DNA of 64,000 bases from Acanthosepion pharaonis. Its lineage: Eukaryota > Mollusca > Cephalopoda > Sepiida > Sepiidae. How positions within the stretch are numbered: the first letter of the stretch is position 1; every line of letters begins with the position of its first letter. Both the position numbers and the translations under genes were made by a program. The stretch lies in assembly GCA_903632075.3 (NCBI GenBank), contig CAHIKZ030001197.1, positions 503,501-567,500 on the forward strand. Reading direction: 5' to 3'. Under the pieces are notes generated by a model. The model saw only the letters and a program-made list of their open reading frames with translations, was not told where the DNA came from and searched no databases. This document shows, one piece after another, positions 63,652-64,000 of this stretch.

Positions 63652-63653
<2 letters not shown>
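63148..63653. other. Unassigned sequence
   Basis: No recognisable element. Confidence 0.4.

Positions 63654-63718
<65 letters not shown>
63654..63718. repeat. (TA)n microsatellite
   Basis: About 32 TA units. Confidence 0.95.
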
Positions 63719-63720
<2 letters not shown>

Positions 63721-64000
63721 TTTTAATGTTTTTTTATGCGTTTATCAATATATACTGTCCAGTCATTTCCTTTTTTAGCCAGTTTACCATGCAGATCCGT
63801 TTAGGTGAAACCTAGGTAGGTTAGCTTGACGCGTTAGGATTTATTCAAGCTTTACTTAATTGAGCGTTTTTGTCTTTCTACTCGTTTGGCTTTTTTTTCT
63901 TTGGATTAAAGACTTTAAGCACTTGGTGATTTGTTTCGTCTTGTTCTGATGTTTTTATTTCTTCCTTTTTTATTTCCAATTTTTTCCTTAGGTAACGATT
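63719..64000. other. Unassigned sequence to window end
   Basis: T-rich, no gene recognised. Confidence 0.4.

Overview
This is a eukaryotic, almost certainly animal, repeat-dominated intergenic window. I see no intact host gene and no exon I can defend. Many of the longest open frames are artefacts of TA/CA microsatellites (Tyr-Ile, Cys-Val runs) or of polypurine tracts. The mix is unlike fungi, plants or vertebrates: several families of decayed LINEs, Penelope-like elements, Tc1 and mariner, Ty3/gypsy, tRNA-derived and 5S-derived SINEs, and dozens of long (TA)n arrays. It fits a mollusc, most likely a coleoid cephalopod. The organism call is inference from repeat content only.

Layout. 1-9 kb: LINE 3' ends, an 852-bp solo LTR with target duplication inside repeat family A, a Tc1 remnant, a 0.9-kb polypurine tract and a minus-strand IS630/Tc1-mariner transposase remnant. 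9-17 kb: repeat A copies, a ~370-bp tandem repeat containing a 29-bp minisatellite, a 54-bp minisatellite, a 5S-tRNA composite SINE, and a 15-unit 30-bp array grown from one end of repeat A. 17-31 kb: LINE tails, a SINE with an inverted 5' part, a long LTR with primer-binding site, hammerhead-like repeats, an inverted-repeat element, palindromic SINE dimers, and a 223-bp solo LTR with target duplication. 31-41 kb: polypurine tract, paired MITEs, a LINE that has lost its RT core, and a Tc1 with TA-flanked termini inside another LINE. 41-44 kb: the best hammerhead candidate and a broken Penelope-like element. 44-52 kb: LINE and 5S pseudogene remnants, a TIR element and an LTR with primer-binding site. 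52-55 kb: a minus-strand Ty3/gypsy element with very short LTRs. 55-64 kb: LINEs, a head-to-head Tc1/mariner junction, a LINE with C-terminal zinc fingers and poly(A), and large TA/CA arrays.

The most interesting signal is a set of loci (19.7, 24.7, 25.1, 41.4, 43.6 and 61.6 kb) where a CUGANGA...GAAA core is bounded exactly by complementary stem I and stem III arms, as in type-I hammerhead self-cleaving ribozymes. The one at 41440-41517 is structurally complete. Most copies carry one extra nucleotide between the first core box and stem II, and several have a self-complementary stem III. One sits just downstream of a Penelope-like ORF, the element class known to carry hammerheads. All structures were folded by eye, and none has been tested.
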